Positions 1 to 7,457 are shown, numbered from the stretch's first letter. The stretch: DNA of 7,896 nucleotides from an uncultured Victivallales bacterium (GCA_903834675.1 CAILKC010000178.1:1-7896), one strand, 5' to 3'. The notes: generated from the letters alone by a model not told the origin. Translations and numbers: made by a program.

Positions 1-64
1 CCTCGGTGCGAAGGTAGGGTAGATGGCTCGCCCCTACAGGGCTCAAACCCATAACCATTCTATT
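1..64. other. Gene-free left flank with short hairpin
   Basis: No gene is seen here. A short stem GCCC (30-33)/GGGC (39-42) precedes the large palindrome and is probably part of the same repeat complex. CGGTGCGAAGGT at 4-15 is a perfect inverted copy of 247-258, which lies in the last codons of the GH38-like gene. Confidence 0.45.
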
Positions 65-219
65 CCCAGGGCGTTGCCCTGGGCTGGTATGGCAGCGCGC
101 CTTCAGCGCTTCAGACGGACTCTCTTATTGCACAGGTCGCAAAAAAGGCTGATTTGCCCAATAGTGAAATCTGTCTGGAGCGCTGAAGGCGCGGCCTTGG
201 GCGCCCAGGGCTAACGCCC
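65..219. repeat. Imperfect palindrome of about 155 bp (paired inverted hairpin repeat, MITE/REP-like)
   Basis: Left arm 65-130 and right arm 159-219 are imperfect inverted copies. Both read GGGCGTT(A)GCCCTGGG, then GGC(A)GCGCGCCTTCAGCGC, then T/C CAGAC, and end at TATTG/CAATA around a 28-bp centre (131-158). The left arm contains a perfect hairpin, CCCAGGGC (65-72), loop GTT, GCCCTGGG (76-83), and the smaller AGCGC/GCGCT stem (94-110). The right arm contains the self-complementary TGGGCGCCCA (198-207). The centre is clearly poorer in G+C than the rest of the window. It lies 17 bp past the GH38 stop codon. On the minus strand the centre includes a run of six T (146-141), so the element could also act as a transcript end, although the T-run does not directly follow a strong stem. 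It resembles hairpin repeats common between genes in several environmental phyla; that comparison is from memory. No open frame here looks real. Confidence 0.8.
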
Positions 220-236
220 CATGAACGCTAAGAGTG

Positions 237-3200
237 TCACGCTGAGACCTTCGCACCGGGCAACAAGCGCAGGGTGACGATGGCAGCGGGGGCCAGGGTC
301 ACCTCGGCGCCGCCGTCCCGCGCACAGGCATTGCCGGCCGCCGGCTCTTCAGCGAGGGTGACGGACTCCGCCGCTGCGAGGGGTCGGTCAGGCAGCTCGA
401 TACGGGTGTGGAGCGTCTCCGGGGTGGGATTCCACAGGCGCAGCATTAGGCCGCGGCCGTCCTCCGCCTGCTTGAATGCCAGCATCTGCACCGCCGGTTG
501 CGAGATCCGCAGAAACCCGCCCAGCGCTGGCAGGGCGCCATCGCCAAGGGGCCCGCCACGGCGGGAGAACACGGCCTGCAACGGCGTCACCGCCGCCGCC
601 CCAAACCCGGCGCAAACCGCCGCCGCCCCTGGCGCGGGCAAGAAGCGGTAGCGAAACAGCAGCGGACCACTCTGGGAGACGGAGAAGTTGGTACCGAGGT
701 TGTTGTAGGTGACGCAGGAGTAGATGGCCCCGCCCCTCGGTTCGTCAGCAGGTTGCGGCGGCAGGTCCAGCGCCGGCGGGCAGAGGCACGAGTGAGCGGG
801 TGACACCCGCGGCGACCAGAGGCGCCCGAGGCTGACCACGGGCGCGTCCAGGCTGCTCCACAGGACGCCTGCGGCCCCCTCGGCGAGATGAACCCAATTC
901 TGCACCGTAAGCCGGTTCAGGAAGGCCCCGGGCAGGCGGTCCGTCGCTGGATCGTAGGCGCACAGCGGCGTCTCGCAGGTGAAGCGCCCGGCGGGCAGAG
1001 CGAAGGGGAACGCCAGGGAGGCCTGCAGCAACGGCGTCGGATCCTTCAGCAACGCCACGGAGAGATCGATCTGCGGCTCGTCGGCCCAGAGCGCGAGGGT
1101 CAGTTCCACCTGCGGATGGCCGTGAACCGTGAAGCGGCTGCGCAAGGCCACGCCGAGGGGTCCGCACCAGGCAGTCTCCACACCCAGGCACTGTGGGCGG
1201 TGTTCGGCGCCGTTGGGCTCCTGCACCACCAGCGCCCCGAACGGGTGCGGCGCCTGGCGGTCGATCCACTCGCGGCCATCGGCTTTCCCAAGCAGGCTGC
1301 GCACAAAGCCCGTCGTCGCGTCCAGCTCGACCCGCCAGTGTCGGTTTTCGATCACCGTGCCGCGGAGCTGTACTGCATTCGTGAAGACCGGCGGCTCGAC
1401 GCAGGGCGCCAAGCGGTAGGTCCGATAGCCCAGGCCGGGCACGGGGCCGGCCTGGAAGCAGAGGCTGCGCTTCATCCCCTGCGGCGACTCGAAGAAGCCA
1501 TAGCGGCGGTCCCCGGAGCCAAGCCCCAGGCGCTGTGCCGCATAGGGCTCCGGCCCCAGGGGTGAGTCCAGCTCGATGATCTGGTATGGCACCGTGGCGC
1601 CAGTGGTCACATCCACCAGGTTGAACCGGCCCTCCACCAGCTCCGGCGGCGGATGCACCGGCCAGCGTGTATTGAGGATGACGCCGCGCAGGTGCCCAAC
1701 GCCGGCGGGGTCGTGGTCGGGCGGAACCCGCACCATGTCGCTGCCAGCATTGTCGATCTCGCGCAGCGGGGTGGACACCATCCCGGTGCGCTCGTGCGGC
1801 AACGAATTGAATACCACCAGGTGAATATCGGCGGTCTCGAAGCGGATCGCATCGGCGAGGCGGGCCATGGCTTTACGGGCCACGTCGTGAGCCCAGGTGA
1901 GGCCACGCCAGGCACGTATGGCTTTCTCCAATTCCGACGCGGTGCAGGTTGGCCCGCACGGCAGATGGTGGCCCCAGGTATGCTCGTCGTGCAGGAGCAC
2001 ATCCCGCCAGGCGTCCGCAATGGTTTCCGCTGGATAGGGATGGTCCAGACGCAGGGCCGCCGCCGCCGCCAGCGCCTCGGCGGCAGGCAGGTCGGCATGG
2101 GTACGGCGGTTCGCCGCCGTGGCGGCCGCCGTCGAGGTGGCGCCGACCGGATAATCCTGGCCGGGCACATCGCCCCGCCGCACCGGCAGGGCCGCCAGAT
2201 CGCACTGGCCGACAAAGTCCGCCAGGAAGCGGGCGTTGGTGCTGCATACCAGGCGCGGCCAGGCCCAGGTCCGGTTCCAGTCGCGGATGGTGTCGGCATA
2301 GTCGCCGATGTAGGGTGAGTTGTCCCGCGCTCCGCCCGACACCGGCCAGCGCAACACCTCGTGCGGGTAGCCCTGGCTCTCCAGTTCAAGCAGGCGCTTG
2401 GGCAGGCCGGGCAGCGTGCCGCGGCAGTCTCCGCCGCAACCCCGGTTGCCGCACCAGAAAAGCAGCCGTTGGCCCGACGGCGACTCCCACCAGAAGGCCC
2501 CCGGCACGCCCTTGCGGCCAAACACGGCTTCCTCGTCCCAGAACGACGGCAGATTGCGCCCGCCCCAGCCGTAATACAGCGGCAACCCGGGGCAGATGAG
2601 CCGGACTCCGGCGCCAGCCAGGACCTCGCTCAGACCCCAGGCAAACCCAGGAATGTCATTGTGCTCGGCCGAGACTATCGGAATGCCGTACTCACGCCTG
2701 AGCTTGAAGGCAGGATAGAGGGCGCGCACCAAGGTCTCATGGCCGCACAGCTCGGTGGTCAGGTTGCCGTAGAGCGCGGTCAGCTCGAACTGACCACGCC
2801 GCAACAGCTCGATCAACCGCGCCGCGCGCCGCGGCGGCCCCCGACGCAGAGCGTGCTCCAGCGACCAGGCCTGCTCGATCACCAGACGGAAGCGCGCCGC
2901 ATCGGGGTAGCGCCGCGTGTCGCCGGCCATCTCGATGGCCTGGTCAAGCCAGGTATCCTGCTCCGCCAGAACCCGCGACGGCAGGCTGGTGTAGCCCAGA
3001 TCGTGATGCGACAACTGCACCACGTGAACCGTCCAGTGGCGCGCTCGCGGCACCCTCAGGACCCGCCTCTCCCCTGCCCCGCCAGCCTCCACCAGTTGCA
3101 CCGCCAGCTCGTCACCGGCCCGGACTTCGGGAATGAATACGTCATGCCACGACTCGCCCCCGGACACCTCGCCCAAAGCCACCTCCCACGAGCTCGTTCC

Positions 3201-3335
3201 AAGGCTGAACCGAACCCTGGTCCGGGTCGGCGGGCCCTCGTTCCGAAGACCCAGCCGCAGGCGTTGTGCCAGGCCGTGGGGGGTACGCCGCAGGAAGACG
3301 GTAGGCTGGATGTCAGTGATGCGGATCATGGCCAT
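237..3335 (-). CDS. GH38-type alpha-mannosidase-like glycoside hydrolase
   Basis: Predicted retaining, metal-dependent glycosidase of family GH38, 1032 aa. Residues 1 to about 100 look like a beta-sandwich, an addition before the usual GH38 start. The catalytic domain runs from about 101 to 400. It has the H-x-D metal motif (H110, D112 in SHHDLGYT), the nucleophile/metal Asp candidate D227 in AEHNDIPGFAW, and a possible acid/base at D338 (GGARDNSPY). A helical segment (about 405-490) carries LLHDEHTWGHH, where H452 probably supplies the last metal ligand. The rest (about 495-1030) fits the long C-terminal beta-sandwich of GH38. Length is normal for the family. There is no signal peptide, so it is probably cytoplasmic. 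Two in-frame ATGs compete: 3335 has GGGG 6 nt upstream, and 3329 has AGGG 7 nt upstream. It is the last gene of the co-directional set, 285 bp after the GH42-like gene. The family call is firm; the mannosidase substrate is inferred, because this divergent branch may act on another sugar. Confidence 0.88.
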   Translation of the reverse strand: MAMIRITDIQPTVFLRRTPHGLAQRLRLGLRNEGPPTRTRVRFSLGTSSWEVALGEVSGGESWHDVFIPEVRAGDELAVQLVEAGGAGERRVLRVPRARHWTVHVVQLSHHDLGYTSLPSRVLAEQDTWLDQAIEMAGDTRRYPDAARFRLVIEQAWSLEHALRRGPPRRAARLIELLRRGQFELTALYGNLTTELCGHETLVRALYPAFKLRREYGIPIVSAEHNDIPGFAWGLSEVLAGAGVRLICPGLPLYYGWGGRNLPSFWDEEAVFGRKGVPGAFWWESPSGQRLLFWCGNRGCGGDCRGTLPGLPKRLLELESQGYPHEVLRWPVSGGARDNSPYIGDYADTIRDWNRTWAWPRLVCSTNARFLADFVGQCDLAALPVRRGDVPGQDYPVGATSTAAATAANRRTHADLPAAEALAAAAALRLDHPYPAETIADAWRDVLLHDEHTWGHHLPCGPTCTASELEKAIRAWRGLTWAHDVARKAMARLADAIRFETADIHLVVFNSLPHERTGMVSTPLREIDNAGSDMVRVPPDHDPAGVGHLRGVILNTRWPVHPPPELVEGRFNLVDVTTGATVPYQIIELDSPLGPEPYAAQRLGLGSGDRRYGFFESPQGMKRSLCFQAGPVPGLGYRTYRLAPCVEPPVFTNAVQLRGTVIENRHWRVELDATTGFVRSLLGKADGREWIDRQAPHPFGALVVQEPNGAEHRPQCLGVETAWCGPLGVALRSRFTVHGHPQVELTLALWADEPQIDLSVALLKDPTPLLQASLAFPFALPAGRFTCETPLCAYDPATDRLPGAFLNRLTVQNWVHLAEGAAGVLWSSLDAPVVSLGRLWSPRVSPAHSCLCPPALDLPPQPADEPRGGAIYSCVTYNNLGTNFSVSQSGPLLFRYRFLPAPGAAAVCAGFGAAAVTPLQAVFSRRGGPLGDGALPALGGFLRISQPAVQMLAFKQAEDGRGLMLRLWNPTPETLHTRIELPDRPLAAAESVTLAEEPAAGNACARDGGAEVTLAPAAIVTLRLLPGAKVSA

Positions 3336-3336
3336 A

Positions 3337-3345
3337 CCCTACCCC
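3337..3345 (-). promoter_or_regulatory. Ribosome binding site region of the GH38-like gene
   Basis: Read on the minus strand this is GGGGTAGGG. The GGGG part (3342-3345) is 6 nt before ATG 3335. The AGGG part (3337-3340) is 7 nt before ATG 3329 and only 1 nt before ATG 3335. The two starts differ by two residues (Met-Ala), and the sequence does not decide between them. Confidence 0.5.
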
Positions 3346-3455
3346 GCATGCAAACACCTTCCAACGGTCGAGGCGGTGTCGGCCAACGGCACGTTCCTGT
3401 CTTCCGCCCGCAGGGCGTGGAGGTCGGCGGGCCGTCATGCCGGAAGGCAGGACTT

Positions 3456-3538
3456 CCGCCGGCTCCAGGGCTGGGGATACGGCGGGGACCGCCGGCTCTG
3501 GCTGGGGATACGGCGGGGACCGTCGGCTCCACGCCTGG
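3456..3538. repeat. 31-33-bp tandem repeat, about 2.5 copies
   Basis: Copy 1 is 3456-3488 (33 bp), copy 2 is 3489-3519 (31 bp) and a partial third copy starts at 3520. All begin CCGYCGGCTC; the two full copies share the 20-mer GGCTGGGGATACGGCGGGGA. At the copy 1/2 junction a perfect stem CGGCGG (3480-3485)/CCGCCG (3489-3494) with loop GGA forms; the copy 2/3 junction forms the same stem with one T change. A separate stem CGGAAG/CTTCCG (3441-3458) lies just before it. The repeat is in the 285-bp gap between the GH42-like and GH38-like genes. The stems could slow or end transcription, but no T-run follows on the minus strand. The rest of the gap (3336-3620) shows no gene; TATATG near 3552 on the minus strand has no convincing -35 partner. 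Confidence 0.8.
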
Positions 3539-3620
3539 CGCAGGCCGAGCATATACAGAAACGGCAGGTAGTGCTCTACGGTTCGCTTGCCCCAACTCCT
3601 GGCGGTAACTCGTCGCGTTC

Positions 3621-5822
3621 TCAGCGCTCCAGCACCAGCACGCGCACATCCAGCGCCGCGACCTCAAGCACGAGAGCCTCGCCCTCGCGGCGCAGAGGAT
3701 CGCCGAGCAGATCGCTGACCCGTTTCCAGCCGACGACATCGAGGCTCTCGACCACGGGGGCCGCGGTCGGGTTGGTGAGGATCCAGGCTTCCCTGGTGCC
3801 GGCAAGACGGCGCCGCCGCAGCAGCCGCCCGGCGCCATCAGGCAGCACGCCGCACTGGCGCAGGATCTCGAGGATGCACCCTGCGGAGTCCGCATCGCGA
3901 TGGGCGGTGCCGCCGTGGCCGGGGTACGTCCCCAGCAGCCAGGCCTGGCCGCGCCCGTGCCGCCGGACCACGCCGGCCACCGCGTCACCGTGCAGCAGAC
4001 AGGCCGTGGCATCCGCGGCGGGTTCGAAGGTCTCGATGTAGAGGTTGGCCCGCAGGTGTTGTCCCTGGAGCGGCCCAACCCCGGCCAGCATGGCGGCATC
4101 GAGGTACTCGCCCCAGGTGCGCTCCTCGGGTGACCAGCGCCGGGCGCCATTGGGTTCGCGCACCATGGTGAAGCTGCGCTGGCGTACGCCGAACAGCGCC
4201 GCCATGGCCGGCGACAGCTCGCCCCGGTTGCAGTAGGCGTTCTCGCTGAGGCGGCCGGGCGCGGCCTCGCAGACCAGGCAGCCGCCCGCCTCGACATACG
4301 CGGCCACCTGCGCCGCCACCTCCTCCGACAGGGAGATCGGGAAGGGCATGATCAGCGCCTTGTACTCCCGCGCATAGGCCTCTCCCAGTTCCGCGACCTC
4401 GATGAAATCCAGCGGAATCGAAGCGTCCCAGCAGCGCCGATACCAGCCACGCGTGGCATAGCCGACCTGCCCGATGGCCTGCGGAAAGACGTTGCAGAAC
4501 TGGTGGTTGCGTTCATTCACCAGGACCGCTACCTCGGCCCGCGCCAGGGTCGGCTGGCCGAACAATTCCGGGTAACGGTTCAGAGCGCGACCGAGGCGGC
4601 CCGCCTCGTCCAGGCGGGGGGTCTGATCGCCGGCGCTGTCCAGCAGGCTGAAGCCATTGCATTCGGCCGCCGCGACCTCTGCCCGGGTGACCCAGTACGA
4701 CAGCGCCGAGATGCCGGAACCGACCGCGGTAAACACCCAGCGCCGAAGGTCCTCGGCCGACGGCACGCGACCCTTGTGAAACCCCGTGCTGACCGGACCA
4801 CCCTGGAACTCGGCCGCCCAGACCGGCCGACCGCGCGGGTTGGCGCAGCGGGTGTAGTCGTAGCGCAGCGCCACGCCATTCCAGGTCTCGTTGAGCAGGG
4901 CCCGGTGCCGATCATAGGGCTTGGCCGCTTCATCGTCCCAGCCGTTGAAGGGACCCCAGGCCGGGTAGCAAGACGAGCCCAGGAAGTCCTGGCAGCGGGC
5001 ATAGACCCAGTCCTGGCCAGAGCCGACCAGCGGAGCGCCCTTGTGGGCAAAGACAGGCCGGTGCAGCGGATCGGCGGCACGGATGGCCGCAGCCCGAGCC
5101 CGCAACACCGCCGGGATCTGCGCCGTATCCATGAAGCGCCGAAATTCGATGTCCTGCACCCAGGGCTGCGAGGGCACGCAACGTTCGGGCACAATGTCTT
5201 CCCATTCGGCATAGCGGCTGTTCCAGGCGCGGTTCAGGGCCTCGAGGTCACCATGCATCTCCCGCAGCCAGCGCCGATAGTGCGCCAGCGTGTTGGGGCA
5301 GTAGCAGACGTGGTTCCCGGTGCTGCCTTCGGCCCAGTAGCCGATTTCCTGCCAGGTGTTCCACACCACCAGATTCTCGTAGCGGCCCAACGCCCCGACC
5401 AGCCGCGTGATGAAGCTGAGCTGGTCGGCCAGGGCGCCGGGATGATCGTAGCACGGCCCCGGCTTGCCATCCGCCGGCAACGTGGTCTGCGCCTGATACG
5501 CCACCGGCAGACCATTGCGGCCGACCATGCGGCAGTCGGGGTGCTTGCGGTACAGCCAGGAGGGCGCCTGCTCGCAGGTCAGGCCGAGGTAGATGCCGAG
5601 ATCGAGCGTCGCCGCGTACTCGATGAGCTCCTCGTAGCGCGAGAAGTCGCAGTCGCCCTCCCGCGGCTCGTCGATCATCCAGTGCTCTTGGAGCTTGATC
5701 AGGTTGAAGCCCTGGCGCTTGAGCAGCTCCATGTCGCGCTTCAATTCGGCCATGGGCGGCATGGGCTCGCGGCAGAGATGTGAACCCAGGGGAAAGACGC
5801 GGGCGAAACTCGTGATGTCCAT
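3621..5822 (-). CDS. GH42-type beta-galactosidase-like glycoside hydrolase
   Basis: Predicted retaining glycosidase of clan GH-A, closest in layout to GH42 beta-galactosidases; 733 aa. The TIM barrel covers about 1-400. The N-terminal part (ELKRDMELLKRQGFNLIKLQEHW) is typical of the family. The acid/base candidate is E159 in VVWNTWQEIGYW and the nucleophile candidate is E338 in RPVWAAEFQGG. C124, C173 and C175 match three of the four zinc cysteines of Thermus-type GH42 (E159 minus C124 is 35 residues, as in that enzyme as I recall it); the fourth position is T178. Residues about 425-640 (YKALIMPFPISLSEEVAAQVAAYV) fit the trimerisation domain, and a small beta domain ends the protein. There is no signal peptide, and 20 cysteines argue for a cytoplasmic enzyme. 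The frame stays open upstream to 6347, but ATG 5822 is preferred because family homology and an AGGAG site sit there. Oddity: the usual Asn before the acid/base Glu is Gln (Q158). Substrate is not proven. Confidence 0.87.
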   Translation of the reverse strand: MDITSFARVFPLGSHLCREPMPPMAELKRDMELLKRQGFNLIKLQEHWMIDEPREGDCDFSRYEELIEYAATLDLGIYLGLTCEQAPSWLYRKHPDCRMVGRNGLPVAYQAQTTLPADGKPGPCYDHPGALADQLSFITRLVGALGRYENLVVWNTWQEIGYWAEGSTGNHVCYCPNTLAHYRRWLREMHGDLEALNRAWNSRYAEWEDIVPERCVPSQPWVQDIEFRRFMDTAQIPAVLRARAAAIRAADPLHRPVFAHKGAPLVGSGQDWVYARCQDFLGSSCYPAWGPFNGWDDEAAKPYDRHRALLNETWNGVALRYDYTRCANPRGRPVWAAEFQGGPVSTGFHKGRVPSAEDLRRWVFTAVGSGISALSYWVTRAEVAAAECNGFSLLDSAGDQTPRLDEAGRLGRALNRYPELFGQPTLARAEVAVLVNERNHQFCNVFPQAIGQVGYATRGWYRRCWDASIPLDFIEVAELGEAYAREYKALIMPFPISLSEEVAAQVAAYVEAGGCLVCEAAPGRLSENAYCNRGELSPAMAALFGVRQRSFTMVREPNGARRWSPEERTWGEYLDAAMLAGVGPLQGQHLRANLYIETFEPAADATACLLHGDAVAGVVRRHGRGQAWLLGTYPGHGGTAHRDADSAGCILEILRQCGVLPDGAGRLLRRRRLAGTREAWILTNPTAAPVVESLDVVGWKRVSDLLGDPLRREGEALVLEVAALDVRVLVLER

Positions 5823-5832
5823 TATCGAAGCA

Positions 5833-5837
5833 CTCCT
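5833..5837 (-). promoter_or_regulatory. Shine-Dalgarno site fixing the GH42-like start
   Basis: AGGAG on the minus strand, 10 nt upstream of ATG 5822. It decides the start against the much longer open frame, which runs to 6347 through the repeat and out of frame through the sulfatase gene. Confidence 0.7.
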
Positions 5838-5888
5838 GTTGCTCGCGGGGAAACCTGGTTCTGCGCCGCCGCGGCGAGCGCGGCGGAT

Positions 5889-5928
5889 CCGACCCGTCCG
5901 ACCCGTCCGACCCGTCCGACCTGTCCGA
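5889..5928. repeat. 9-bp tandem repeat, four copies plus a remnant
   Basis: The unit CCGACCCGT occurs at 5889-5897, 5898-5906, 5907-5915 and, with one change (CCGACCTGT), 5916-5924, followed by CCGA. It fills part of the 118-bp gap between the sulfatase stop and the GH42-like start, about 50 bp upstream of the AGGAG site. Just beyond it, GCTGA/TCAGC (5933-5945, loop GGC) overlaps the sulfatase stop codon. The 9-bp period keeps a frame open, which is why a false upstream extension of the GH42-like gene appears. A simple-sequence array of this size can change copy number by slippage. Confidence 0.85.
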
Positions 5929-5940
5929 TCAGGCTGAGGC

Positions 5941-7443
5941 TCAGCGGCGCCCCACGGCCGCCAGCGCCTCGTCAGGCAGCGGCACGAGCTGGCCGGTGCT
6001 GCGGTCCGCGGGCATCTGCGCGCCCACCTGCCGGAGCCAGTCCGACAAGTGCCCGGCCAGGGCGCCAGCGACGCCGGGGCAGTCGCTAAGCCGGTTCGTC
6101 GTCTCGCCGAGGTCTGCCGTGATATCAAAAAGCTCGAATCTCCTGTCTGTATGGTAGTAGATGAGCTTCCAGGCGCCAGCACGGATGGCGCTGAACGGTC
6201 CCAGGCCGGGGCCGGTGGGGCCCCAGAGATTCGGGTAGTGCCAGAAGAGGGGCCGTTCCCCCGGCCACTCGGCGGCCTGCCGCAGAAGCGGGACGAAGCT
6301 GCGCCCGTCGCCCGGGGGCAGGACGGGCAACCGGCTGGCGGCGCCACTGGCCTCTAGGAGCGTCGGCAGAATGTCCTCCACCATCGTGTAACGGTCGCAG
6401 ACACTGGCCGGAGCCGTCACCCCAGGCCAACGCACCAACATCGGCACCCGGATGCCGCCCTCGTGCGCCGAGCCCTTACCGCTACTGAGCGGGGCGTTAT
6501 GCGTGTGCGGCGCCCCGCCGCGACCGTGAGCGCTGAGACCGCCATTATCGGACAGGAAAAGCACCAGCGTGTTGTCGCTGACGCCGTGCCGGTCCAGCGC
6601 GTCGAGCAGATCGCCCAGGCTCTTGTCCATGCCCTCGATCAGGGCGGCATACTGGGCCTCCGTCTCGTCCAAGCCCGCGTCACGGTAGGGCTGGATGAAA
6701 CGCGGGTCCGGCGCGAAGGGCACATGCACCGCATAGTGCGACATGTAAAGGAAGAATGGGCACTGATCCCGCACCGCCCGGTCCAGCTCGGCCAGGGCTT
6801 CACGGGTCAAGGCCTCCGTGAGGAAGGTATGAGTGTCGTGATACTTGGCCAGCCCAGGAATATCCCAGAACGAGTCAGCCTTGCGCCAGGCGCCGCTGAA
6901 ACCCTGTTCGGACAGGTAGCTGCCCGGCCCCCCGGCGGCGTGTCCGGCAACGTTCACCTCGAAGCCGAGGTTGAGCGGGTCGGCGCCGGGGGTATCGGCG
7001 GCGCCGAAGTGAGCTTTACCGATATGGATCGTGCGATAGCCGACCTGGCGCAGCAGCCCGGGCAGAGTCGGCGCACACACGGCGCGCGGCGTCGTGGGGT
7101 CCAGGCTGATGCCATTCACATTCCACTCGGGCGGTACGATGAAGGGGTGCTTCGCATCGGTGGCCCGATCGCGATGCATGGTCCAGTTGGTCACCCGGTG
7201 ACGGGCAGCGTTGAGCCCCGTCAACAGGCTGACCCGTGAGGGCGAGCAGACGCTGGCGACGTAGGCCTGGGTAAACTTCATGCCCCCCGCCGCCAGTCGC
7301 GCCATGGCCGGCGTGCGGTAACGCCGGTTGAACGGGGTTACCTCGGTGTGGAAGGGCACCGAGGTGTCCTGCCACCCCATGTCATCCACCAGAAACAGCA
7401 GAATGTTAGGCGGCCTCACGGTCGGCGCTACGCTTGACGGCAT
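5941..7443 (-). CDS. Type I (formylglycine-dependent) sulfatase, arylsulfatase family
   Basis: Predicted sulfatase of the alkaline phosphatase-like superfamily that hydrolyses sulfate esters, here probably on a glycan; 500 aa, usual length. It starts almost directly with the family core: PPNILLFLVDDMGWQD (metal ligands D20, D21). The modification motif C66-S-P-S-R70 followed by LLTG gives the Cys that becomes formylglycine, so an FGE- or anSME-type maturase must be encoded elsewhere. Other matches are GKAHFG (K143, H145), SHYAVHVP (H240), FLSDNGG (D299, N300) and SGKGSAHEGGIRVP (K323). The C-terminal part (AIRAGAWKLIYY, FELFDITADLGETTN) is the usual small sulfatase subdomain. ATG 7443 is chosen over the open-frame ATG at 7638 because it has GGAGAG 8 nt upstream and lies ten codons before the conserved core. 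No signal peptide is visible from either start, which is unusual, since many polysaccharide sulfatases are exported. It is the first gene of the set; exact sulfatase subfamily and substrate are not determined. Confidence 0.94.
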   Translation of the reverse strand: MPSSVAPTVRPPNILLFLVDDMGWQDTSVPFHTEVTPFNRRYRTPAMARLAAGGMKFTQAYVASVCSPSRVSLLTGLNAARHRVTNWTMHRDRATDAKHPFIVPPEWNVNGISLDPTTPRAVCAPTLPGLLRQVGYRTIHIGKAHFGAADTPGADPLNLGFEVNVAGHAAGGPGSYLSEQGFSGAWRKADSFWDIPGLAKYHDTHTFLTEALTREALAELDRAVRDQCPFFLYMSHYAVHVPFAPDPRFIQPYRDAGLDETEAQYAALIEGMDKSLGDLLDALDRHGVSDNTLVLFLSDNGGLSAHGRGGAPHTHNAPLSSGKGSAHEGGIRVPMLVRWPGVTAPASVCDRYTMVEDILPTLLEASGAASRLPVLPPGDGRSFVPLLRQAAEWPGERPLFWHYPNLWGPTGPGLGPFSAIRAGAWKLIYYHTDRRFELFDITADLGETTNRLSDCPGVAGALAGHLSDWLRQVGAQMPADRSTGQLVPLPDEALAAVGRR

Positions 7444-7451
7444 GGCTGGGG

Positions 7452-7457
7452 CTCTCC
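7452..7457 (-). promoter_or_regulatory. Shine-Dalgarno site fixing the sulfatase start
   Basis: GGAGAG on the minus strand, 8 nt upstream of ATG 7443. Together with the conserved core beginning ten residues later, it supports this start over ATG 7638. Confidence 0.65.

Noticed and set aside
23..214. 63-codon plus-strand open frame at the left end
   Set aside because: It runs through the palindrome and its sequence is just the translated hairpins; no ribosome binding site or family resemblance.
2361..3608. Long plus-strand open frame (415 codons) opposite the GH38-like gene
   Set aside because: It is antisense to a gene with clear catalytic motifs. Its Arg/Pro/Gln-rich composition is what high-GC codon bias produces on the opposite strand.
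3326..4297. 323-codon minus-strand open frame across the GH42/GH38 gap
   Set aside because: It overlaps the end of the GH42-like gene in another frame and is rich in Arg, Pro and Ala with no domain; its continuation through the gap only reflects lack of stops in GC-rich repeats.
4503..5783. Long plus-strand open frame (426 codons) opposite the GH42-like gene
   Set aside because: It has the same antisense artefact pattern, with no recognisable domain and full overlap with a supported gene.
5823..6347. N-terminal extension of the GH42-like protein, open to 6347
   Set aside because: It overlaps the sulfatase gene in another frame, reads through the 9-bp repeat as Arg-Thr-Gly units, and has no family similarity; a good ribosome binding site and family start lie at 5822.
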